From Paraburkholderia rhizosphaerae (GTDB lineage: Bacteria; Pseudomonadota; Gammaproteobacteria; Burkholderiales; Burkholderiaceae): a DNA stretch of 64,000 bases. The DNA is taken from NCBI RefSeq assembly GCF_004366595.1, contig NZ_SORE01000007.1:186001-250000 (forward strand), written 5' to 3'. Below the pieces are notes generated by a model. That model was not told the origin of the DNA, did no database searches, and saw only the letters and a list, made by a program, of their open reading frames with translations. Numbering within the stretch: position 1 is the first letter of the stretch; every line of letters starts with the position of its first letter. Shown one piece after another: positions 51,741 to 60,792 of the stretch. The position numbers and the translations under genes are program-made.

Positions 51741-53279
51741 CTAGAACCCCCGGCGCTGACCGGACGACAACGACCAGTGATCCGGCTGTTCCTCGATGCG
51801 GATGCCAAGCGACTCGATCAACGAATCGAATGCCCCCGCGACAATCATTTGCAGCAGTTGACGCGAATTCATCATGCAACCGGGCTCAATCAGAATGCCC
51901 CGTTGCCCCCGGAAAATGATCACCGGTACGCGCGCCGCGACGCTGGTCGGCTGACCGCCGACGTCGACCGTTCTTCGGCCGGACAGGAACACATCGATAT
52001 CCTCGCCGAGCACGTAAAAGCCCGACGCGACTGACACCCTTACTCTGGCGTCCCATCGCCGGTTCCGGGCCGGTAGATCCGGACCGGGGATCGCCGGGAT
52101 GTATTGACCCAGCGCCGCCATGATCTGCGCGATTCGGTCGGCGACCTCGCGCCTGAAATTGGTCAACCGCAACTTCTGCCCGCCGCTCAATGCGAGCACG
52201 ATATCGGAGAGCTCACCCGTCAGGTCGACGTCGCGGGTCACGCGGACGTTTTGCGGCGCATCCTGATGCGACGTGTGACGATGCAGCAGCAGACGAAGGC
52301 ACAGGTTGTCGTACCGGCTCAACAGATAGCCGAGCCCCATCAGCAGACCGTTGGTGGATCCGCCGCCGACGACCGTTTCGGTGACGATCAGGTTGAGCGA
52401 ACGGTGCGGCGCGCTCAGAAGCATCTGTTCGACCGTATGGACGAGCATCAGCACGTGCGAGGTCTTCTTGTCGAACTCCTTGAAAATATTGGAACTGCCG
52501 ACGACGCGATGGTATTCCGAATGGATAGTCGCGAGTTGTCCGCTGGTCGGCTTCGGAATTCGCAGATGTGGAATCGGCCGTCCGCCGTAGCGGATCAATA
52601 CCGCGCAAATCTGATCCGCGACATACGACCCGCCGCGTTCCAGACTGACGATCAGATCCGCGCCATCCGTTTCGGCTGCGAGCCGGCGGATCGCATCGCG
52701 ATTCATTGAAATGAACGGGCTATAGACGAGCCCCTGCGTGCGGCGAAACTGCTTGTCCGAGCCTCGAATGACCGCTTGCGTGCGCAGCCGGCGATCCTTC
52801 GACGGGCTGTCCAGTTCCGATGACAGGTGCGAGAAGAACGCAGGCACGGACACGCGGCGGGTGTTATGACGCCCCGGCGAGTAAACCAGCCTTGGAACCG
52901 GCTTCATACTGACCAGCGACGGAGCATACGCGCGCATGCCGCTGACTGTCTTCAACGAATCATCGTAGGTGTGCGGAGAAATCGCTATTGCACGCACACC
53001 TGTGGAGAATCCCGGCGGCAGGCGGCCCAAACGTGACGCACAGGTCATCAGCGCATATGCGAACGTGCCGATCGCGCGCGGGTCCCGCGGATTCGGCAAA
53101 ACGGCCGCTTCCGGTATCGCACGCAGTGCCTTCAGAAAACGCAGCAGCGCGCGCCACTCTTCGTCGCTGAGGTCGTCGAGCGTGCGGTGCCCGACCGAGG
53201 CCTGCATGCCGAGCAACCAGGTCTGCACATTCCGCGGCAAAGTCGCCACCAGTTTCGAGATCTTTTGTTCGCGTCCCAT
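51741..53279 (-). CDS. Orphan protein with a phosphoribosyltransferase-like core
   Basis: Protein of 512 aa that I do not recognise as a named family. Residues about 206-315 resemble a type I phosphoribosyltransferase: DGADLIVSLERGGSYVADQI (206-225), like the IVGIxRGGxxxA segment, and LNLIVTETVVGGGSTNGLLM (295-314), similar to the PRPP-binding VDDVxxTGxT loop but with TE in place of DD. The first 200 residues hold a helical part and a Ser/Arg-rich part; the last 110 residues look like beta structure with a helix. No signal peptide or membrane span. It converges with the ampC-cupin unit (11 bp) and stands alone, so the function is unknown. Stress-response and nucleotide-signalling systems also use divergent PRTase folds. 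Confidence 0.75.
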   Translation of the reverse strand: MGREQKISKLVATLPRNVQTWLLGMQASVGHRTLDDLSDEEWRALLRFLKALRAIPEAAVLPNPRDPRAIGTFAYALMTCASRLGRLPPGFSTGVRAIAISPHTYDDSLKTVSGMRAYAPSLVSMKPVPRLVYSPGRHNTRRVSVPAFFSHLSSELDSPSKDRRLRTQAVIRGSDKQFRRTQGLVYSPFISMNRDAIRRLAAETDGADLIVSLERGGSYVADQICAVLIRYGGRPIPHLRIPKPTSGQLATIHSEYHRVVGSSNIFKEFDKKTSHVLMLVHTVEQMLLSAPHRSLNLIVTETVVGGGSTNGLLMGLGYLLSRYDNLCLRLLLHRHTSHQDAPQNVRVTRDVDLTGELSDIVLALSGGQKLRLTNFRREVADRIAQIMAALGQYIPAIPGPDLPARNRRWDARVRVSVASGFYVLGEDIDVFLSGRRTVDVGGQPTSVAARVPVIIFRGQRGILIEPGCMMNSRQLLQMIVAGAFDSLIESLGIRIEEQPDHWSLSSGQRRGF

Positions 53280-53436
53280 TCATCCCCCGGGCAGAGTGAC
53301 ATGCAACGCGGTCATCCGGCAGCCGTGTCAATCGTTGGCGTTCGATTACACCGTTGGCGTACCGAAGCGGTCAATCCCTGGAACCTGGTAACTGGACGCT
53401 TCCCGAGACTCCGATGATGTGAAGCCGCGGAACTGC

Positions 53437-53471
53437 AAAAAAACGGCCGGCTGCAATTGCGGCAGCCGGCC
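53437..53471 (-). terminator. Rho-independent terminator of the clpC-like gene
   Basis: GGCCGGCTGC (53445-53454) and GCAGCCGGCC (53462-53471) form a perfect 10-bp stem with a 7-base loop. On the minus strand it is followed by a run of seven T (A run at 53437-53443), 36 bp after the clpC-like stop. This is a textbook terminator. Confidence 0.85.
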
Positions 53472-53506
53472 ACCGACTTCACACTCATGCAATCACCGCA
53501 CCAGCG

Positions 53507-56329
53507 CTATGAATTCGCCGCCTCCGGTGGCGACGCATCGTCACGCCGCCCGCCATCGAGCGGCTCGAGCGACAGCTTCAGGCCCGGCGGCTTTTCAGCC
53601 ACCGCGGGCTGCGCGTCCTTCGCGGACGCCTGTGTCGTCGTGAACTTCACGTGTTGCGCATCCGCGTCGTACGTACACAGAATGTGCGAGCCTTCGCCGA
53701 TATCGCCCTTCAGCATTTCCTTCGCCAATTCATTCTCGATCAACTGACGGATCTGCCGCCGCAACTCGCGCGCGCCGAACTCCGGCCGATACCCTTCGGT
53801 CGCGAGGAAATCGACAATCGAATCGTCGAACTCGAGATCGATATCCTGGCTTCTCGCGAGACGCTTCACCTGTTCGAGCTGCAGCCGCACGACATGCCGC
53901 GTCTCGTCGCGCGTCAATGCCTTGAACAGAATGATGTCGTCGATGCGGTTCAGAAACTCCGGCCTGAAATGCTGCCGCAATACGTTCATCACGCCGCTTT
54001 GCACGGTCGTCACCGCATCGCTAGTCAGGAAACCCGGGCCCGAGCGCACATGCCCGCCGATCACTTCCGAGCCGAGGTTGCTGGTCGCGATGATCAGCGT
54101 GTTGCTGAAGTCGACCACCCGCCCTTTGCCATCGGTCAGCCGACCGTCGTCGAACACCTGCAGCAGCACGTTGTACACGTCCGCGTGCGCCTTTTCGATC
54201 TCGTCGAACAGAATCACGCTATACGGACGGCGTCGCACGCGCTCGGTCAGCTGGCCGCCTTCATCGTGACCGATGTAACCCGGCGGCGAACCGATCAGCC
54301 GCGACACCGCGTGCCGTTCCATGTATTCGCTCATGTCGATGCGCAGCATCGCTTCTTCGTCGCCGAACACCGCTTCGGCGAGCGCCTTCGCAAGCTCGGT
54401 CTTGCCGACGCCCGTCGGGCCGAGGAACAGGAACACCGCGGTCGGCCGGTGACGCGCCTGCAAGCCCGTGCGCGCGCGGCGCACCGCATCGCTGACCGCC
54501 TGCACCGCCTGGTCCTGGCCGATCACGCGCTCATGCAAGCGTTCTTCCATATTCAGCAGACGCTCGCGCTCCTCGGTGGTCAGCTGCGCGACCGGAATGC
54601 CGGTCAGCTTCGCGACGATCTCGGCGATATTCAGCACCGTCACATGCGATGTGTTCGCGCCGAGACTGGTCTTCCACGCATCGGTCGCGTCGCTCAGCGC
54701 GCGCTGCTTGTCCGCAATCTCGCCGTCGAGCGCGTGCGCGCGCTCATACTGCTTGCGCGACGCCGCGTAGTCCTGTTCGCGATGCATTTGCGCGAGTTCG
54801 GCTTCGAGCTCGAGAATCGCCGCCGGGCGCGAGGTGGCCGACAGATGCACGCGCGCAGCGGCCTGGTCGATCAGATCGATGGCCTTGTCCGGCAAAAAGC
54901 GCCCGCTGATATAGCGATCCGACAGCTCCGCCGCGCCGACGATCGCATCGTCCTGAATCGTCACGCGGTGATGCGCTTCCAGCCGGTCGCGCAGGCCGCG
55001 CAGAATATTGATGGTCTGCACGACGCTCGGCTCGGGCACCAGCACCGGCTGGAAACGCCGCTCGAGCGCCGCATCCTTTTCGATGTACTTCTGGTACTCG
55101 GACAGCGTCGTCGCGCCAATCAGATTCAGTTCGCCGCGCGCCATCGCCGGCTTGAACACGTTCGCGATATCGAGGCCGCCCTCGCCGCCGCCTTGCCCCG
55201 CGCCGACAATCGTATGCACTTCGTCGACGAACAGCACCAGCGAGCCGAGGTTCGCGGTGATCTCGTCGAGCAGTTGCTTCACGCGCTCTTCGAATTCGCC
55301 GCGAAACTTCGCACCGGCCACCAGCGAGTTTACGTTCAGTTCGACCAGACGCTTGTCGCGCAGCGATTCGGGCACATCGCCATTCACCATGCGCTGCGCG
55401 AGCCCTTCGACGACCGCGGTTTTGCCGACGCCCGGCTCGCCGATCAGCACTGGGTTGTTCTTGCGGCGCCGTGCGAGCACTTCGACCAGCGTTTCGATTT
55501 CGCCTGAGCGGCCGATCACCGGGTCGAGCCGGCCATCGCGCGCGAGCGCGGTCAGATCGCGGCTGTACTTATCGAGTTGCGGCGTGTTCGACGGCGCGCT
55601 AACCGTTTCACGTTTCATGCTCGGGCTGAGTGCGGCGAGTGTCTGCTGACGCAATGCCTGCGTGTCGAGGCCGTACTTCACGAACAGATTGCTCGCGAAA
55701 CTGTTGTTCACTTCGGCCAGACCGATCAGCAGATGCTCGGGGCCGACATAGCTGTGGCCGAGTTCGCGCGACGCGAGAAAAGCGCGCTCGAGTGCGCTTT
55801 TTAAACAAGGCGTGACGCCGATCTGGTTATCGGATGGCGGCTCGACGTCGGCACGCTTCGGTGCATTCGCGTCGATATACGCGCGCACGTCGGTCGACGA
55901 TATGCCGAGGCTTTTCAGAATTGAAATGATGACTGCGTTGTCGGCCAGTTCGTAAAGCAGATGCTCGGTATCGACTTCGCGGCGGCCGAACTGCACCGCG
56001 CGCTCCGCGGCTCGCTGCAGCATTTCTTTTGCCAGATCGCTGAAATGCCGCTCGATATTGATCACGGCTTCGGCGCCTTCGACGCGCTGCGGCACCGGCC
56101 GTGCGTAATTGGCGCCGCCGGCGGCCGTGTTATCGCCCAGTTCGTCGATCTGATCGGGAATGCCGCTGCGAAACAGCGCTTCGAGCGGCGACAGTGTGCG
56201 CTGATGCCGGGTAAGCTGCTCGTAGTGGTAGTCGCATACATCGAGAATCCGCCTGCGCCCGCTTTGAAGCACCGCGAGCCGCACGCTCGCAGGCCTGACG
56301 CCGCAGATGTCACAGACTTGCCGTGCCAT
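53507..56329 (-). CDS. ClpC-type AAA+ unfoldase with N-terminal zinc finger
   Basis: Protein of 940 aa from the ATG at 56329, with AGGGAG just upstream; the frame is open to 56527 but that part lacks similarity. Residues 1-40 form a zinc-finger-like unit: C6/C9 in CDICG and C32/H35 in CDYHYE. Two Clp_N repeats follow, then AAA-1 (Walker A GEPGVGKTA), a middle coiled coil (LELEAELAQMHREQ), and AAA-2 (Walker A GPTGVGKTE). A PGF tripeptide at the ClpP-loop position (SGPGFLTSD) suggests docking to ClpP. This is ClpC rather than ClpB; the N-terminal zinc finger recalls McsA. The terminator at 53437 ends it. Confidence 0.88.
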   Translation of the reverse strand: MARQVCDICGVRPASVRLAVLQSGRRRILDVCDYHYEQLTRHQRTLSPLEALFRSGIPDQIDELGDNTAAGGANYARPVPQRVEGAEAVINIERHFSDLAKEMLQRAAERAVQFGRREVDTEHLLYELADNAVIISILKSLGISSTDVRAYIDANAPKRADVEPPSDNQIGVTPCLKSALERAFLASRELGHSYVGPEHLLIGLAEVNNSFASNLFVKYGLDTQALRQQTLAALSPSMKRETVSAPSNTPQLDKYSRDLTALARDGRLDPVIGRSGEIETLVEVLARRRKNNPVLIGEPGVGKTAVVEGLAQRMVNGDVPESLRDKRLVELNVNSLVAGAKFRGEFEERVKQLLDEITANLGSLVLFVDEVHTIVGAGQGGGEGGLDIANVFKPAMARGELNLIGATTLSEYQKYIEKDAALERRFQPVLVPEPSVVQTINILRGLRDRLEAHHRVTIQDDAIVGAAELSDRYISGRFLPDKAIDLIDQAAARVHLSATSRPAAILELEAELAQMHREQDYAASRKQYERAHALDGEIADKQRALSDATDAWKTSLGANTSHVTVLNIAEIVAKLTGIPVAQLTTEERERLLNMEERLHERVIGQDQAVQAVSDAVRRARTGLQARHRPTAVFLFLGPTGVGKTELAKALAEAVFGDEEAMLRIDMSEYMERHAVSRLIGSPPGYIGHDEGGQLTERVRRRPYSVILFDEIEKAHADVYNVLLQVFDDGRLTDGKGRVVDFSNTLIIATSNLGSEVIGGHVRSGPGFLTSDAVTTVQSGVMNVLRQHFRPEFLNRIDDIILFKALTRDETRHVVRLQLEQVKRLARSQDIDLEFDDSIVDFLATEGYRPEFGARELRRQIRQLIENELAKEMLKGDIGEGSHILCTYDADAQHVKFTTTQASAKDAQPAVAEKPPGLKLSLEPLDGGRRDDASPPEAANS

Positions 56330-56626
56330 ATGAACTCCCTGTGGAAGGATTCGCGTGAGAAAACGCATGCCTGCTGGAGGTACGCACCGGCGGCGGACGT
56401 GCCGGCTGTCGTTAAACACGCAATAAGCAGGCGTACCTGGCAGACACGTGGGCGGCAGGAGGCGGCTGGCGTCAAACACCGGCCTTACAGTGGTCCCTGG
56501 AGCCCGCGTCCGGCTTTGCCGATGCACATTCGATGCTACATGATCGGTGCACGATGCGCATTGAGGCGTCGTGCAGGCGCAGCAATCCCGGCTTGTGAGC
56601 CGATTCTTGAAACGGGAAGGACAGGT

Positions 56627-56908
56627 ATGTTCGTTGTGTACTGGCTGGAAGACCCCGCAGCAGGACCTGAGACGGGACTCGAAGCGTGCAGCGGCAATGC
56701 GCCGCGTCGCGCCGCCGCGCGCTTCGAGCGTTTCGGCGACAGCGAGCTTACGCAGGCGCTTGCATTTGCTGAGGACTTACGAAAAAGACAGGCGGCGGGA
56801 GAAGATGTCAGCTTTGTGTCGCTATGCAGCGAGAATCCGCATTCGGTCGGACGGGCGGGCGTCGCGGACCCGCCGGCCGATTATGTGTGGACCAAGCGCC
56901 GCAGGTAG
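56627..56908 (+). CDS. Small protein of unknown function divergent from clpC-like gene
   Basis: Protein of 93 aa from the ATG at 56627 with GGGAAGGA upstream; the frame is open much further back but the ribosome site favours this start. It begins MFVVYWLEDPAAGPETGLEA, has a helical centre (DSELTQALAFAEDLRKRQ) and ends in a Lys/Arg-rich tail. No signal peptide or membrane helix. I do not recognise it, though short proteins of this style are common in Burkholderia-like genomes. It shares the 297-bp divergent promoter with the clpC-like gene. Confidence 0.6.
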   Translation: MFVVYWLEDPAAGPETGLEACSGNAPRRAAARFERFGDSELTQALAFAEDLRKRQAAGEDVSFVSLCSENPHSVGRAGVADPPADYVWTKRRR

Positions 56909-57009
56909 CCGGCTTGCATGAACGAGCCGCGCTGCCATGCCGGCGGGCATCGACGCAAACGCGGCATTCGAACGTCACATACCAGGCACGGCGGACAACG
57001 TTGAAAGTG

Positions 57010-57744
57010 TCAGTGGCTACTGCCCAGGTAAGCCTCCTTCACCAACGGATCGTTCTTCAATTGCGCGGCGGTGCCGTGCGTTGCGATCCTGCCGTTCTCG
57101 AGCACATAGCCGTAATCGGCCACATTCAGCGCGGCGGCCGCGAACTGCTCGACCAGCAGCATCGTCACGCCCTGCTCCTTCAACCGCTCGATGATGCGAA
57201 AGACTTCATCGACGAGAATCGGCGCGAGCCCCATCGACGGCTCGTCGAGCAGCACGATATCGGGATTCAGCATCACCGCGCGCGCCATCGCGAGCATCTG
57301 CTGCTCGCCGCCGGACAGCGTGCCGGCCAACTGGTTGCGCCGCTCCTTCAAGCGTGGAAACAGCTCGATCGCGCGCTCGAGGTCCGCGGCCACATCGCCG
57401 CGCGGCCGCGCCCACGTCAGACGCGCAAATGCGCCGAGCAGCAGATTGTCGTTGACCGACATCGTCGCGAACACGCGCCGTCCTTCCGGCGAATGCGCAA
57501 GCCCCAGCCGCGCGATGCGATGCGAGTCGAGCCCGTCGATGCGCTTCGCGGCGCCGTCGATACCCATCGTGATTTCGCCGTCGCTCGGGCGGATCATGCC
57601 GGAAATGGCGCGCATCGTGGTCGTCTTGCCGGCCCCGTTCGAGCCGATCAGCGTAACGACCGACGCCTTCGGCACATCGAGCGAGATGCCGTGCAGCACC
57701 CTGACCTGGCCGTACCCGGCATGCAGATTCCGGATTGATAACAT
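57010..57744 (-). CDS. livF: Branched-chain amino acid ABC transporter ATPase
   Basis: Protein of 244 aa, the LivF size. Walker A is GSNGAGKTTTMRAI, the signature LSGGEQQMLAMARAVM, Walker B IVLLDEPSMGLAP and the H-loop MLLVEQFAAAAL. It forms the ATPase pair with the LivG part of the fused protein encoded upstream (75 bp away) and powers uptake of Leu/Ile/Val or related ligands. Confidence 0.94.
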   Translation of the reverse strand: MLSIRNLHAGYGQVRVLHGISLDVPKASVVTLIGSNGAGKTTTMRAISGMIRPSDGEITMGIDGAAKRIDGLDSHRIARLGLAHSPEGRRVFATMSVNDNLLLGAFARLTWARPRGDVAADLERAIELFPRLKERRNQLAGTLSGGEQQMLAMARAVMLNPDIVLLDEPSMGLAPILVDEVFRIIERLKEQGVTMLLVEQFAAAALNVADYGYVLENGRIATHGTAAQLKNDPLVKEAYLGSSH

Positions 57745-57819
57745 CCTGTTGTCCTGTGTGTCCGTTGTTACGTGTGGTGCTTTTCGTGCGCGTAGTGCCG
57801 TCCGATACGCGCTGCCCTC

Positions 57820-59787
57820 TCAGGCCGCGATGCCGCCCAGATACGCTTCGATAACCTTCTCGTCCGACTGGATCTCGGCCGGTTTGCCTTCAGCGATCTT
57901 CTGCCCGAAATCGAGCACCGACACCGTATCGCAGACGTTCATCACCACATCCATGTGATGTTCGATCAGCACCACCGTGATGCCGTGATCGCGCACCTTG
58001 CGGATGATCGTCACCAGTTCCTTGATGTCCGGCGCGGTCAACCCCGCGGCCGGTTCGTCGAGCAGCAGCACCTTCGGATCGAGCGCCAGCGCACGCGCAA
58101 TTTCAAGCAAACGCTGCTTGCCGTACGGCAGACTGCGCGCTTCCTCGCCGGCCGCGTTCTCGAGGCCGACAAAGCGCAGCATGCCGAATGCGCGCACCCG
58201 CGCCGCATGCTCTTCCGCGCGGTAGCGGGCGGACATCAGCCCGACATCCGCGAAATTCGACCTGAACGTGTGATGCAGTCCGACCAGCACATTCTCAAGC
58301 GCGGTCATTTCGCCGAATAGCTGCACGTTCTGGAACGTGCGCGCGATGCCGGACAACGCGATGCCCGAGGACGTACGACCGACGATCGATTGCCCTGCGT
58401 ATTCGATCGCGCCCGCCGTCGGCACATAGATGCCAGTTAGCACATTCATCATCGTGCTCTTGCCGGAGCCGTTCGGTCCGATCAGTCCGTGAATCGTGCC
58501 GCGGCGTACTGACAGGTCGACATGGTTCAGCGCCTTCAGCCCGCTGAACTGCATCACGACGTCACGCACGTTAAGGATCGGCGTGTCATGTGCATCGTGG
58601 CCTTTGCCGTCACCGCCGTCCCGCACCGACACGATTGCATCCGCAACGATCTCCACCGGCTTGCCGGTATCGACCGTGACCGTGCGCACACGGCCGTGCA
58701 TCAGGAACTTGCGCACGAAACCGACCACCCCGTCCTGCAGGTAGTACACGACCAGCAGGATCATCAAGCCGAAGATCGTCAGGCGCCAGTCGGTCAGCGT
58801 ATTGATGCCGTATGAGAATGCCGCGAGCCCAATCGTGCCGGCCACCGGCACCGCCACCTTGCGCGGTGTGACCGTTTTGCGCGACAGCGCGTATCCGGCG
58901 CCCAACGCGACCAGTGCGGCCAGCGCGGTTGCGACGATGCGGAACGAGTCGATATCGTCTAGCAGCTTCGGCAGCATCACGATGATCGTCGAGCCGATCA
59001 GCGCACCCAGGCGCGTCTTGCGGCCGCCCATGATGATCGCGAGCAGGAACAGAATGGTCAGCTCGAAGTTGTACGTGTTCGGTGAAATGTACTGCTCCGA
59101 GTACGAATACAGGCAACCGGCGAGTCCCGCGAACCCGGCGCTGATCACGAACGCATAGACCTTGTAGCGATACACGGATACGCCCATGCAGTCCGACGCG
59201 ACCGGGCTATCGCGCAGCGCTTCGAACGCGCGGCCCAGATGCGACTTCAGCACGCGATGCACGACCACCAGCGACACGACGAGCAGCGCGGCGACCAGCC
59301 AGTAATACTGGGTTTCGTTCATCGGCGCGCCGCCGCCGAACGACGGCTTCGGAATCTTGATGCCAAGCGGGCCGCTCGTCAGAAAGTCCATCTCGTTGAT
59401 CAGGATCTGGATGATCGTGCCGAATGCCAGTGTCACCATCGCCAGATACGGGCCTGACACACGCAATGCCGGCAGCGCGAGCACCGCGCCGAACGCGGCG
59501 GTCACGACAATCGACAGCGGCGCGGTCAGATAGAACGGCATGCCGAGCTTCATGAACAGCACGCCGGCCGTGTACGCGCCGACGCCGAACAGCCCCGCAT
59601 GGCCGAGCGACACCTGCCCGGTATAGCCGACCACGATGTCGAGACCGAACAGCAGGATCGCGTAGATCATGATGGTCTCGACCAGGTGGATGTAGTAAGG
59701 ATTGCCCGACAGCACCGGGAATACCGCGAGCGCAACTAATCCAACCACGATAGCGATGGCGTTTTTCGACACTTTTTTCTTGTCCAC
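57820..59787 (-). CDS. livMG: Fused LivM permease-LivG ATPase of a branched-chain amino acid importer
   Basis: One continuous frame of 655 aa joins a LivM-type permease (about residues 1-360, hydrophobic helices; VETIMIYAILLFGLDIVVGY, GQVSLGHAGLFGVGAYTAGV, RVSGPYLAMVTLAFGTIIQI) to a LivG-type ATPase (about 400-655; Walker A GPNGSGKSTMMNVLTG, signature LPYGKQRLLEIARALALDP, Walker B LLLDEPAAGLTAPD). A linker of about 40 residues (KPVEIVADAIVSVRDGG) joins them. The GTG at 59787 with GAGG before it is the likely start; a TTG at 59799 is possible. Such fusions occur in Burkholderia relatives. Confidence 0.9.
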   Translation of the reverse strand: MDKKKVSKNAIAIVVGLVALAVFPVLSGNPYYIHLVETIMIYAILLFGLDIVVGYTGQVSLGHAGLFGVGAYTAGVLFMKLGMPFYLTAPLSIVVTAAFGAVLALPALRVSGPYLAMVTLAFGTIIQILINEMDFLTSGPLGIKIPKPSFGGGAPMNETQYYWLVAALLVVSLVVVHRVLKSHLGRAFEALRDSPVASDCMGVSVYRYKVYAFVISAGFAGLAGCLYSYSEQYISPNTYNFELTILFLLAIIMGGRKTRLGALIGSTIIVMLPKLLDDIDSFRIVATALAALVALGAGYALSRKTVTPRKVAVPVAGTIGLAAFSYGINTLTDWRLTIFGLMILLVVYYLQDGVVGFVRKFLMHGRVRTVTVDTGKPVEIVADAIVSVRDGGDGKGHDAHDTPILNVRDVVMQFSGLKALNHVDLSVRRGTIHGLIGPNGSGKSTMMNVLTGIYVPTAGAIEYAGQSIVGRTSSGIALSGIARTFQNVQLFGEMTALENVLVGLHHTFRSNFADVGLMSARYRAEEHAARVRAFGMLRFVGLENAAGEEARSLPYGKQRLLEIARALALDPKVLLLDEPAAGLTAPDIKELVTIIRKVRDHGITVVLIEHHMDVVMNVCDTVSVLDFGQKIAEGKPAEIQSDEKVIEAYLGGIAA

Positions 59788-59795
59788 GGCGGACC

Positions 59796-60671
59796 TCAAA
59801 CCTTTTTGATCGCGGTTTTGCCGAACAGGCCCGCGGGTTTCATCGCGAGGACGATCAGTAGCAGCACGAGACCCGGCACGTCCTTGTAGCCGGTCGACAG
59901 ATAAAAGCCGGTCGTGGTTTCGGCAATGCCGAGAATCACGCCGCCGACGATAATGCCCATCCCGCTCGACAGCCCGCCGATAATCGCAACCGCGAACGCC
60001 TTGAGGCCGAGCACCGCGCCCATCGTCGCGCCGGTTAGCGTAAGCGGCGCGATCAGCACGCCGGCAACGGCTGCTGTCAGCGACGACAGCGCATACGAAA
60101 ACGTGATCACGAGACCGGTGTTGATGCCCATCAGCGACGCTGCGTCGCGATCGTTCGACGTGGCGACCACCGCTTTACCGAAGATCGTCTTGCGGTTGAA
60201 GAACTCGACCGCAAGCATCATCACGAACGCGCCGGCCACCACCAGCAATTCCATCGGCAGTACGTTCGCGCCCAATAGCTTGATCGGCGACTCCGGCAGC
60301 GGCGACGGAAAGCGCAGGTCGTCGCGGCCCCATACGTTTTCCGCAACGTTCTTGAAGATGATGCCGAGCGCGATGGTCGACATGATCCAGCCGAATTCCG
60401 ATTTGATCCTGATCGCGGGCCGCACGCCGATCCGTTCGACAAATGCGCCCTGCGCAAGTCCGAACAGGCAAACGATCGGGATCATCACCCAGTAGTTGAC
60501 GCCGAGCGTCACCAGCGTGAGACCGACCAGCGCGCCGAGCATCAGCGCGTCGCCCTGGCCGAAGTTCAGCGTGCCGGAGGTGGCGAAGGTCAGTTGATAG
60601 CCGAAGGCGATCACCGCGTAAATCATGCCGAGCGCGATGCCGCTATAAATAAGCTGAAGCAGGATGGTCAT
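59796..60671 (-). CDS. livH: Branched-chain amino acid ABC transporter permease
   Basis: Permease of 291 aa from the ATG at 60671; an in-frame start at 60740 would add unrelated residues. Typical LivH elements are YSGIALGMIYAVIAFGYQLT, SGTLNFGQGDALMLGALVG and LGLKAFAVAIIGGLSSGMGI. It pairs with the LivM part of the fused protein. The livK gene lies upstream with a terminator-like hairpin between them. Confidence 0.94.
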   Translation of the reverse strand: MTILLQLIYSGIALGMIYAVIAFGYQLTFATSGTLNFGQGDALMLGALVGLTLVTLGVNYWVMIPIVCLFGLAQGAFVERIGVRPAIRIKSEFGWIMSTIALGIIFKNVAENVWGRDDLRFPSPLPESPIKLLGANVLPMELLVVAGAFVMMLAVEFFNRKTIFGKAVVATSNDRDAASLMGINTGLVITFSYALSSLTAAVAGVLIAPLTLTGATMGAVLGLKAFAVAIIGGLSSGMGIIVGGVILGIAETTTGFYLSTGYKDVPGLVLLLIVLAMKPAGLFGKTAIKKV

Positions 60672-60738
60672 AGTCGATCCACTGCGAATTACCCGAGCAA
60701 CAAACGACTGCGAAAAACGATGGCGGGCTGCACAACAC

Positions 60739-60768
60739 AAAACCGCGCCCGCTTGCTGGCGGGCGCGG
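60739..60768 (-). terminator. Hairpin terminator/attenuator between livK and livH
   Basis: CCGCGCCCGC (60743-60752) and GCGGGCGCGG (60759-60768) form a perfect 10-bp stem around a 6-base loop, followed on the minus strand by a short T run (AAAA at 60739-60742 on the plus strand). It lies 25 bp after the livK stop and before livH. The short T run suggests partial termination, which would leave more livK than livHMGF transcript. Confidence 0.65.
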
Positions 60769-60792
60769 CTCGTCGATCAGGCAGCGCGTGTG

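Noticed and set aside
53651..55507. 618-codon plus-strand frame opposite the clpC-like gene
   Set aside because: Mirror frame without motifs; the AAA+ modules are unmistakable on the minus strand.
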